Shown here one piece after another: positions 33,112-43,062 of a DNA stretch of 64,000 nucleotides. A program made the position numbers and the translations under genes. The first letter of the stretch is position 1, and every line of letters begins with the position of its first letter. The notes beneath the pieces were generated by a model that worked only from the letters and a program-made list of their open reading frames with translations, was not told the origin of the DNA and searched no databases. This stretch comes from Ophiobolus disseminans (Eukaryota; Ascomycota; Dothideomycetes; Pleosporales; Phaeosphaeriaceae): NCBI GenBank assembly GCA_010093685.1, contig MU006231.1:420428-484427 (forward strand), read 5' to 3'.

Positions 33112-35520
33112 TCAATAGTGGCTTCCAGCCATGAGCTGCTGGGGCGGGGCCATGGAGGTCATGCCGAGTGTTGGTCCCGGAATATCACTAAGCGATGCGC
33201 CGTGGTGGGACAGCGATAGGTAATCGTTGCCAGACTCAGGGGAGTCCTCCTCAAGTGAGTGGAGGTGATCTTCATCGCCCTCGAGGTCATCCTCTTGGTA
33301 ATCGCTGAGCGGCTCGCCATCAGCGCGTGGCTCGTGTGTGCGACGATGTCTATGGACGTGGTTAGTACGTCGAAATGGTTGGAGGATAATTGTTGCAACT
33401 TACTGTGCGAGATTGTCCGAGCGCGAGAAGGCTTTGTTGCACAGCGGGCAAACGTATGGTCGTTCTTGTGTGTGGGTACGCACGTGTCTAAGCGCCCAGT
33501 CAGCGTCAACTCAACCAAAAATAGCACAGGAGCCTCATCTTAGAAAACAAGATGGGGAAATTGCAGGCGCTTACCTCTTGAGGTGTTCTAACCTCTTGAA
33601 GAGCCGTCCACAAGTGGGGATCGGACACGAGTGCGATTTCTGTGGGTACGGGCCGATCTCCATCATGGTGGCACTACGCGCGCGTCGGAAAACGGGCGCG
33701 GCGCCTGCGGTCCGAGCGATGGCGCTGTGCTGCAGGGGTGTCTCGAACAACTCGCCGTTGATCATGCTGTTGAGATCATCGTGGTGCAGAGTGGCGTGTT
33801 GTTGTTCCGGGCTCTCCTCAACAGTGTGGAGTGGTGTACCTTGCCGCGAGATGTCCACAAGTGGCTTCATGTCTGGCAGGGACTGAGGGTAGCTTGCACC
33901 GTTGGCACTGTTTGGTGAGTTGTGTGCGGATTCGTCGGCCTCAGGTACAGGTTGGACCGAGCTCGACATTGACCGCCTCAACTCGCTTGGGCGGTGAACT
34001 TGGTGGGCAGCACCATTCGCATTAATGGCAGCACTGATACCGGCGGAAAGCGAAGATCGCCTTCGTCGTTGCTTGTAGGTAGGCGAGCCCTCGATGACAG
34101 AGTAGACATTACCGGGCGCAAATGGCCTTGATACTGGGTATCCGGGTCCCATTAGGTTGGAAGGTGGGATGTTCATCAAGGGGTTGAAGTTGTTTGGTAC
34201 TGGCAAATCAGGAATGGCGCTGTAAAGACCAGTGTCCTCGTTGGCAATGTAGGCAGGCTCAGCACCAAGGCTAATCTGGTGTTGAGGTGGTGTCAATGGC
34301 TCGAATGACATACCGCGGGTGCTGTAGTCCTCATAGTGGGACGAGACGAATGATGGCGCCGGCGAGTACTCCATGTAGGCGGGCATCGAGCTGTGTCGTT
34401 GGTGCACTTGCGACAAGGGGATGCCGTTGCGGTCGTACTGCATCTGTGCGCTAAATTCACGCTGCTCTCTGCTCTTCACAATCGTGTTCTGCATTGTCGG
34501 GGGCATCGACATCTGATGGTGGTATTGAGCCATGGGGTCTTCGTGGACGGGTTGTTGCATCTGTTGCATTTGCGGCATCGGCTGCATCTGGGGGATGGGC
34601 TGCGGTACCGGCACCATGGTAGGTGGAGGCATCGACCCTTCCATTCCTCGCATATCGGGCGGGGTTGTCTGGGAATACGATTGGACGTTGTTGTTGAACG
34701 ACGATGAGTTTGTTTGTTGTGCCTTGGTAAGTTGCTCGAACAAGGATTGCGACGAGTCAAACTCAAAGGACAGGGCAGGCTCGCTCACGGCCATGGTGGT
34801 CGCCTCTTGGCCCATCTTCTCACGCTTGAGGTCACGCTCCAGGGCATCGAGGAAGAGCCTGTCATGGGGCACGCTGTACCAGTAGAACACTTTCTGCTTC
34901 TTTTGGGTTCGAATGCAGTTGTTCTTGTAGAGGAAATCAAGGAATGCGCTCTTGGGCTCTTCAAGCGACGCATCTGTGCCCGACTTCAGGTTGCGCAAGT
35001 CTGAGAAGATACCCTCCTCGAATTTCTTCGAGTTCTTGACAGGGCGACCAAAGGCCTGAAACCTGAAAGAAAGGCATCGCACGATGTCCGTGCCTGAGAT
35101 GTGAAAGAGATTGTTCCTGCGCAGGGTTAGTCGGCCGAACACACAACAGACGCAACGATGCATCGACTGCACTTACCATAGTACGCAGGAAACATATTCG
35201 CCAGTTGGCAGAAGGAACCTGCGGATGTACTGGTCGGATTGCCAGTCAACCGGTGCTGAAATAAGAAAGTATTTGACTGCAGGGGCGTTAGTAAGAGGGA
35301 CAAGAAGCCGAGGCGGCGGCCATGTCTAATGCGCAACTGCAGTGGCGACATGTGTGAGGCACGTACGGTTGTCGACTTGCTGAAGCGCTACGATGCTGTC
35401 AGGTGGTAGGCTTTGCTGCGCGTCCTGATCTAATAAAAAGGTCTCGGGTGCGACAGAACGTGCCTGAGGCGGCGGCATCTGAGCATGATGGGCGGATGGA
35501 TACATGCTGCGCTGCAACAC
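33112..35520 (-). CDS. STE12: STE12/SteA transcription factor (homeodomain plus two C2H2 fingers)
   Basis: Five exons on the minus strand: 35520-35367, 35276-35177, 35116-33575, 33487-33404 and 33349-33112. Introns are 90, 60, 87 and 54 nt. The product is 705 residues, or 700 from the Met at 35505. The STE homeodomain-like region spans residues about 40-170 (LKYFLISAPVDWQSDQYIRR, FHISGTDIVRCLSFRFQAFG, KQKVFYWYSVPHDRLFLDAL). A long Met/Pro/Gln-rich disordered middle follows. Near the end are two C2H2 fingers, CPIPTCGRLFKRLEHLKRH and CPLCNKAFSRSDNLAQHRR, each crossing a splice junction. The dual homeodomain/zinc-finger form is typical of filamentous ascomycetes. Ste12 acts below the Fus3/Kss1-type MAP kinase in mating, fusion and invasive growth. 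Fingers depend on correct splicing of the last two introns, a known place for isoforms in relatives. Confidence 0.95.
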
Positions 35521-38500
35521 GTTCCTTTGTACAGTGTTTGGGAGTTGGGGACGTCAGACGTAGCAAGCCGTGCAAAGATGGAACACGGCGGGAGGGCGCT
35601 GAAGACGGTCCTGCCAGGTTGGAATAATGAAAGCTGAGGCGCAAAGCGAAGGAAAAAAAGCCAGCGACGGTATCAGATATGTTAAGTGGGATAATAAAAC
35701 GTAGCGAGGGCCTGCCTCGGGGTGTGCAGTCTCGACGTCAAGAAGACCGGGCAGAGTGAAGGTTAGGGCTTTGGGGATACGAAACGCAAATCTGAGGGGG
35801 CAGCGGCAGCTTTAGGTGTCGGAGGGCTTCGTGAAACAGGAGCTTAGCGGTCTCAGGACAGTCTATTAATGGCCCGCGCGCTCTTCCCAGTCAGCGGCCA
35901 ATTGGGCGGCGCACGCTTGTGCAGCGCCAAGCAGTGACATGGGTGGTGGGCGACTCGTGGGACGGCCGTGCAGATGGGACGTGATGGCGCTGGGGGAGGG
36001 TTGGCTCGCCGCCGCGGATTGGGTTGGGTATGGCCTGGTGCGCTCGTGGAGCCCTGGAGCGTGGAGCGTGCCGGTGGGGAGTGAAGTAGGGTGCACGCTA
36101 GAGGGCGTTTAGCAGGTCGCCCTTTCCTCGCTGCTGCTGGCGCCTTCCTCGCGGCCGCTGCTCCTTCCCTGTGCCGTTGCTCGCTCCTGCTTGCCCACCC
36201 TCGCACCTGCCAGCCCTCGGCTCGCCCGCCGCGTTCGGCCTAGCGCGGTAACCCGGCCTCGCTTGCAGCCATCCATCCCACCACGAGGTGCCGGCGACAC
36301 AGACTCCCAGTTTGCCCATCTCGAGTATAGATCCTCGCGGTCCGGCGGGCGCTGCTGCTTCAACTTGTTGCGTCAGTTTAGCCTTTGGCTAGAAGCTGGC
36401 GATCCGGCCAGGGCCCGCCGCTGCAACACCATCGTCATCGAGCGCCCGTCTCCAGCTCAGCATCGAGCGCGAATGTCGTGCATTGCGTCCCATGCCGTTA
36501 TGGCAGACAGTGCGCATCGTGCCAGCGCGGCTTTTTGATGACAATATGCCACTTGCTCGCCCACCGCCCCCAGAGACATTCACTTCACTCGGCACGAGCC
36601 CCGACACCATGACTATTGGGAACCACACTTGCAAAATGCCTCCTGTCCGCCGGTTCTGCCCTAACCATGGCTCGGACGCGTTCGGCAGACGCAGGAACAT
36701 CACACTGACACCTGCACCGCTGCAGGCGCATCACGAGAAAATGTCGTCGGTGACCGCCATCCAGCCTTGAACTCGAAAACAATGTGCCTGTGGCTGATCA
36801 CTTAGCCTACAGAGGTGCGTCGAGATGCAGGAACGAGCAGAAGCAGCGCTGGGGCACGGTTTGATCGCTGTGCTGAAACTGCGGCCTGCGGGAGCGGCAA
36901 CTGGCACCTCCATCCCACCTCACATCATTCATGGGCGTTGAGCGCCGTTTTTCGTCCAATCTTCTACGAAATGGCTGTTGCCCTCATCTTTTTCCTGCGC
37001 TGCCATCCACACACCACGAGCGCGACTGTTCGCAATCTACAGCAGGCTGGCTGCTGGGCGTGACGCTCCTCCGCAAGCCAGTAAGGTGGTGGAAGCCGTT
37101 TCAGACTTACTTTTGGCTAGCGGTTCCACTCTAGCCGTCTTCACTCCTAGTCGCATCCACGAATCAGCAGCGGCCAGCGCCTTGTCTCTCGCGTGCAAGC
37201 GCTATGCCCCGTTGCTCGAATGTGTGCGTCCGCCGTTATTTGGTCTTTCATGCATCTGTAAGCCTAATATCACAGCGCCGCCACGATGCCAGTCTGCAGC
37301 CAGCACATTACGTACCTTTGGATAAGTGCTGGTAGAATCCACGTTGAATGGGGTGCCGTCTTGTTTGAGAGTGTTGTTGCTGTTTCAGCAGGCTCATCAC
37401 TCACCTCCACAGGCTCGTTGGTTGTGACATGCAGTCTGGACGAGTATGATCTGGGTGATGCCACACGCTATTTGCGGTATCTCGAGCGCAAACAAAGTTT
37501 CGCGCAAGAGGCTAGGCATTGGGATTCAGAAGCCGATCTTGCCTGTGGTATCTGCGAACGCTTGATGCCATGCCGTGAGACACGCATTGCCGTTTCCAAA
37601 AACGACATCTTGCAGCTGCGGAGGTTGGCACTGGGTTGAGAAAGCGGAGCAAGCATCGATATTGGGATGGTGGAGTTCTGTACCTGCGTTAGTGGGGACG
37701 CACTGGCATTTCTGAAACTCATCCGCCTCTCCTTGATCGCCTAACCAGGATACGAGGCTGCCCGTCAGAGAAAAACTAGTTTCGCTTGGAGGTGCATTCA
37801 CATTGTTTGATTGACATCTGCAGGTCGAAGAATGATTCTTCCCCTTTCTGTAGATGTGGATCTAGGAACAAGTTAGATCAATACTGGATGCGCACGGATG
37901 TGGTGACAGTGGGGGACGTTTAGAGCAGCACACAAGTCATGCGTAAAAGCAGCAGCCAGGGTCTTTTCCGGAGCCGGTGATCATGAACGATGCGCTGCTC
38001 GTATTGCAAGCCGTGGGTCGGGCTGGTCAACGTGGGCGAGTCGATAAAAGCAGAAAATGCCGAACTGAACGAAGTGCCTAACAACTTTAGCCGTCCTACC
38101 CGCGACCACGCCGCTCTTGAGCAGTGCCCCTTGGTCTCCCTTCATGGTAAAAGGAGGCGCGGCGAAAGGCGTTATGTTCGTCCACTTCTGGAGAGTATAC
38201 TGGGTAGCCGAGGCGGATAGCGCAGAGCCGTTGAGAGCAACTTTGATAGTCATTGCAACTGACTCTTTGCGCAACAGTCCCAGCAAGAGCAGCCGATAAC
38301 CCGTTTGCTTATCCGACAAAACAAAGCACGCAAGGCACAGCTGTGAAGTGTGTTTGAGATGTGTGATCGCCGTCTTCTACATTCAAGATCGAGACCTTGT
38401 ATCAGAACGTCGGAAGTTTCAGATTAATTTGTCACTTGCAGGAATGATCCCATGTTGCAATCGGCGGAAGCAGTCCATGGCGGATGATCTAATTGACCCG

Positions 38501-40344
38501 CCGGTAGATGTTGCACAAGCATGACCTCGTTGATCTGCTTTCGAAAACGACAGACGGTCTTCGCACTAGACGCGGTATGCCCAGCCTCAACGCCTCAACT
38601 GTCAGGATGTGGCGTTCGCTACATACTTCTAAACCTGCTTTTGAGTTCTTCTGGACTTGTTCTACTAACTTACCAAGTTCCAAGTCATTGCGCCATCCTC
38701 TTCCAGAAGTGTTTGAGTTCCTTGGATAAAGTTTGCTAGCGGGTGCCGCCGTCGACTACCAAAGCAAAAGCTAGTAGCGTGCCATTAGTGACATTCTCGA
38801 TGCACGACACACGACACCGCGACATCAGAGTAGAACTCTATTTCGAAGTTTACTCGGCATTCTCTAGACAAAGGCGGCCCGTGCCCGGACCGGGAACGTG
38901 GTAGCTTTCGTTCTTTGCCATGGAATACCTGTCTGCTCTATAGTTGGAATCAGCTTTCCTTGCTACGGACGCGCGAAACATATCCAGTGGCAAGTAGTTC
39001 CCTACTTCACAGGTTGACTGCGGACCCAGAAATGGGGTACACCATCGGAAATTAGCAAAGGGTTGCAGAAGCTCGCTGAAATCGATAGTCGGATTCTCAC
39101 ACATGGTGGTAGCGGAATGTACTCAACGGGTGGTTCCTGCACATCGTGAATCATCCGAGTCGACCAGCCGAGTTATTTTGAGTGTGCATCCGGCCAACAT
39201 GAGGAGATCTGAGTTATCGTTCCTGCGGTACCTTGACAAAAGGTCTTAGGTATGTGTAGCGAGCACTTTACCGAGCTGGCAGTGTAAGCTCTCAACAAGC
39301 CTCGATGTCTCAAGCCGAGAATTTGGACGATGATCACCCCATATAACAGACCCTGAGTAGAAGAGGATCTGTATGCGGAAGCGGCAAGTCTTCCGAAGAC
39401 TTCAAATGTGATCATGTAGTGAGCTATGGAGCAGATCAGCAATCGAGGCAAGGCTATCCCAGTACCGTATCGAGGAAAGAGACGTGTAGTTACGACAGTT
39501 TTGGGATGACGAGTCAGCTGCCTTTTTCGCTTCTTCAACAATGGATATCGTGGCGGACTTTGGAACCGACTGGACCACTTGCAAACAGCCCTCGATGCCT
39601 AACTCATTGGTGGAAGCACCTCCGGTCTTGCTTCATCCAAGGTTCTAGACATAGTGTATTGGGGCTAATTGAAGCAGGTCCGACACTTGCGAAAGGGTCA
39701 ATACCGGGCGTGCAATTGTCTTCGTGTTGCCAGCAGTGTGTGGAACTGACAAGTAGGGAGAGTGTGTGAGTCCAAGTATTTGTGAGATACGCGATGAAGA
39801 AGTTGGATTCCTCGCCGACCTCTTTTGCAACATATTATCTAGAATGCATTTGGCGCACAGTGTGTAAAGATTCAGATTTCTTTACAGGATATATCCGCAT
39901 GGTAGTCGGCGTGCGGCATCGCACGTACTACAAGCGGCTCAACGACTGACGAGAAATAAGAATTGGGCGTGTGATTTTCGACTTCGGTGTCCGTGAGCTT
40001 CTGCGGGCCTGCACAGGTAGCCCCAGAGCGAAGCACCTGTGATATTGTTGAGCTGGGTGGAAATCAGTCGCTGCAGGCTGACCGAAGCTGCCATGGAGAC
40101 TTGACGCCAATAAGTCTGTGAATTAGCCAGCAATTCAACTCGTCTTTGGGCTAAGAGGTGCGTACAATGTGATGCCAAATGTTTGCTGCAATATGATGCG
40201 ATATTTTTGTCTACAGAAGGAGCTTGTGCGGTTGATGCGCTGCAAGATACCAGTAGCGGGCTTGGCAAGGCTCTCACCCGCGATGACGCGCTCCCGAGCA
40301 CAACTTCGACATCACATGAGCCATCTGTCGCAATAGTCCCATCT
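35521..40344. other. Gene-poor region upstream of STE12
   Basis: 4.8 kb with no gene I can support. The proximal part (about 35850-36500) is GC-rich and probably includes the STE12 promoter and leader. A minus-strand frame of 91 codons at 37801-37526 has a small cysteine content (KCQCV, ACSAF) and could be part of a split small gene, but no start, signal peptide or splice model was convincing. Frames at 38319-37981 and 39419-39769 look like noise. No transposon, tRNA or repeat array was seen. Confidence 0.5.
35832..35838 (+). promoter_or_regulatory. Possible pheromone response element (TGAAACA)
   Basis: A perfect TGAAACA, the yeast Ste12 binding core, lies about 310 bases upstream of the STE12 start codon. 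A 7-mer is expected by chance about once per 8 kb counting both strands, so it supports autoregulation only weakly. Confidence 0.25.
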
Positions 40345-41715
40345 ATGGCGGCTACCAGGATCCCATCAGCGACAATTGCACTTGCCCTATCACAGCCAAT
40401 CGAGCAGCGCGCCGCGTCGTGCTTTCGACGGGCAGCAACAAGCTTCCGGCCTGTTTACTCACGTGCCTCCTGTTCATGGGCTCGACATGGCATTTCTTAT
40501 ACCAGAGCTCATCTATGCTTGAACAATAGCCAGAAAGGTCACATTCAAAGACATGGTGCTTTCAGCACATCGATCATCCGGAAGTCGAAATTTGACGAAA
40601 CAAGTTCATGGACCTCAAAGCCGCAAGTAGGTCGCAATATTTACTCCTTCTTTCTCCGCAATAGCCTACTCCATCGCATATGAAGCAAGTCATGTCGATA
40701 CAATTGGAGAATCCAGCTTTCCGTCGATTTCATCTTGGGGTCATGGCCCTCCCATTGGCCTTCAACACCTGAAACAATACTATTTAATCACAGGTGTTTT
40801 AAACACATTCTCAAATCAGAAACTGACTATCTATAGCCCGGAGGACCACTATCACCAACAGCAAAACTCGCAACAACCCTCAAGTCAACGCTCAAACTTC
40901 CCACGGTCAGCCACGAAAATATCTACAATCTTCCCAACTTCCTGACGCTCACCCGACTCATCGCAACACCCATGGTAGGCTACCTCATCATTCACAACCA
41001 CCATCTATACGCCTTCTCGCTCTTTACCTATGCCGCTGTCTCAGATCTTCTCGACGGCTGGATAGCCCGGAAATGGAAGCTCCAAACCGTCGTTGGAAGT
41101 GTCGTCGATCCCATGGCCGACAAGTTCCTCATGACAACCTTAGTCACATGTTTGGCCGTCAATGGGAGCTTACCTATGCCGCTCTTTGCGTTGATCCTCG
41201 GGCGCGATGCCAGTCTGGCCATTTCTGCGCTGTACTACCGGTACGCATCGTTACCTGCTCCGAAGACGATGGCACGGTACTGGGACTTTAGCTTGCCGAG
41301 TGCCGAAGTACATCCTACGACCATTTCGAAATTCAACACTTTCTTGCAGCTCAGTCTGTTGGGTACCCTGCTTTGCACAAACTTGCTGCATGACCCGTCT
41401 GCTACTACGTCCGCGGCTGGTGGTCTGCTCATGTCCATTCAGGATATGCTGGGCGGTGAGCAGGGCGTCAGGACAATGATTCAGGGTATGTCGGCAGTCG
41501 TGGCTAGCACAACGATTTACAGTGGCTTGGAGTATACGTGGTCGAAGAAAGCAGTGGTCATCCTAGGCGGCGATGAAGCATTGAAAAAGAAGCAGGGCTT
41601 CAGAGGCAGGATGATCATGGCAAGCGGCTTCGGGTCATTCATCGCGCTTGCAGCTTGGTTGTGGTACAACAGCGAAGCCGAAAAAGAGGCCGAAAAGGTG
41701 ATCGAGGAAAAGTAG
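40345..41715 (+). CDS. CRD1: Cardiolipin synthase (CDP-alcohol phosphotransferase)
   Basis: Two exons are proposed: 40345-40626 and 40819-41715, with a 192-nt intron (GTAGGT..CAG). The product is 392 residues. The first exon encodes an Arg/Ser/Ala-rich mitochondrial presequence (MAATRIPSATIALALSQPIE.., SFRPVYSRASCSWARHGISY). The second has ENIYNLPNFLTLTRLIATPM and the full CDP-alcohol phosphotransferase motif DGWIARKWKLQTVVGSVVDP-MADK, that is DGxxAR..G..D..D with the catalytic aspartates. Hydrophobic helices follow. The enzyme condenses CDP-diacylglycerol with phosphatidylglycerol to make cardiolipin in the inner mitochondrial membrane. The intron is longer than others here, and the TATAG acceptor 17 bases later is out of phase, so the exact junction is the weakest part of the model. 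An extra small exon is possible. Confidence 0.88.
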
Positions 41716-41820
41716 AATAGAGAAGGAGTTGATACAGCGGAACTTTGGGAGTTTTGTACGATACATCGAGAATATATGAATTTGGGAGGTGGTCACTTTG
41801 CATTTATTCATATTAGTCCG

Positions 41821-42118
41821 TCAACCCCATCGCAAAACCAAAACCACATTCCACAGCCCACCCCAAGAATGCACCCACACACCAAAAGCCCCACGCATCC
41901 CCACCCCCTCCCCAACCAACCCCTTTGTCCGCAACCATCCATCCACACCCGTCCCCATCTCCGCCACGCACACAATCCTTTGTTCCCACCGCATCCCAAA
42001 GCCCATCCCAGCAGCGCACCCAATCATGTCCCCCTCTACGCTCCTCTCCACCATCTCTGCGCTCTTCCTTCCGCCCTGTCTGAAATCCTCCTCCGCCGCG
42101 CCGCCGAAACAAACGCTG
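41821..42118 (-). other. Possible minus-strand coding fragment, unrecognised
   Basis: A minus-strand frame reads CFGGAAEEDFRQGGRKSAEM, ERSVEGDMIGCAAGMGFGMR and RGAFGVWVHSWGGLWNVVLV before a stop at 41821. The same frame further upstream (about 42220-42165) encodes a membrane-like helix, ISPLSIFLLCLLVVGGIIGR, but two stop codons (TGA TAC TGA) intervene. No intron that removes them in frame was found. It could be a broken or mis-modelled small membrane protein. Strong GC skew in this stretch also makes open frames by chance more likely. Confidence 0.25.
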
Positions 42119-42516
42119 AGAAGGAAATCAATCGTGTGCAGTCAGTATCAAAGACGCTTGTATTTGCGCCCGATTATGCCGCCGACCACAAGGAGGCAGA
42201 GTAGGAAGATGGAGAGGGGGGAGATGCCGATTGTGGGGAAGGAGGAGGGTGGTGAAGTGGGAGGGGAGGTGGGTAAAAGTGAGGTTTAGGGGGTTAAGGT
42301 GGAATGGGAGGGGAATGGGGAAGGGGCGGTTGAGAAGAAAGAAGCAGTTGATGAAGGGATGGAGTATGTAAAATATAGGGTTTCGAAGGAACGTACGATG
42401 TCGATGGAAATGCACGAAGCTTTTGAAGCGCTGCATCGGTCTGACGAGGGTATATTTTCCACTCTCAATGCATACTTATAAAGTGACGCTGACGCATTGC
42501 AGAACTAGAAGAAACT

Positions 42517-42975
42517 ATGCACCCCATCATAGTCTCCAACTCCGACAAAGAAGGAGACCCACACCAAGACGCCGAATCCAACGCTTCTGCTTCCACCTCC
42601 GCCTCCGATGGCGAACTAGAAATCATAAACGACGCCGGCGCAGCACTCACCACACCCCCAGCAAACCGCCCCTCCTCACCCCGCCGCTCATCCCTCACAA
42701 GCCCATCCCCCCAAACCCAACCCACAGTTCTCCCACCCATAGTCGCGCCACCGCCCCAAGTCCCCTTCCGCGAGCCCTGGACCGCGTACTACATGTGCGG
42801 CGGCGGTACGGTAGCGGACCCGCGATCAACCAAAGAGGTTACCGTCGAGCCAGCGCCGCCGTGCGCGGAGCCCGTGAAGATTAGGGAGGGGGAGCCGCTT
42901 CAGTGTCGGCAGTGTGGGTGTAGGATGTTGTATAAGATGCGGACGAAGAGGATGGTGCAGTTTGAAGCGCGGTAG
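42517..42975 (+). CDS. RPC10: RPB12/RPC10-like RNA polymerase subunit with unusual zinc ribbon
   Basis: An open frame of 152 residues from MHPIIVSNSDKEGDPHQDAE. The last 45 residues end in LQCRQCGCRMLYKMRTKRMV then QFEAR, the signature C-terminus of the small zinc-ribbon subunit (ABC10-alpha) shared by RNA polymerases I, II and III. The first half is a disordered Ser/Pro-rich extension, so the protein is about twice the usual 60-80 residues. The second metal-binding pair CRQC is present. The first should be CxxC but reads YMC..PPC with a long insert. A possible in-frame 48-nt intron (GTACGG..CCAG, 42807-42854) would shorten the insert to CGGAPPC. Spacing from the second of these cysteines to CRQC (13 residues) fits the family. 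Identification is firm; whether the exon model is right is not. Confidence 0.75.
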   Translation: MHPIIVSNSDKEGDPHQDAESNASASTSASDGELEIINDAGAALTTPPANRPSSPRRSSLTSPSPQTQPTVLPPIVAPPPQVPFREPWTAYYMCGGGTVADPRSTKEVTVEPAPPCAEPVKIREGEPLQCRQCGCRMLYKMRTKRMVQFEAR

Positions 42976-43062
42976 GAGAAGTGGTAGTATACAATTGGAA
43001 TTGTTGTGGAAGTAAGCGTAGTGTAATCTAACCTATTCTACAAGAAAAATCATATCGCGTGA

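Noticed and set aside
36109..36538. Overlapping GC-rich frames upstream of STE12
   Set aside because: All frames are open because of GC-rich composition; none has a motif or splice-consistent extension.
37526..37801. Possible small cysteine-containing secreted protein on the minus strand
   Set aside because: No signal peptide or convincing start and splice model could be built; left as a note in the gap entry.
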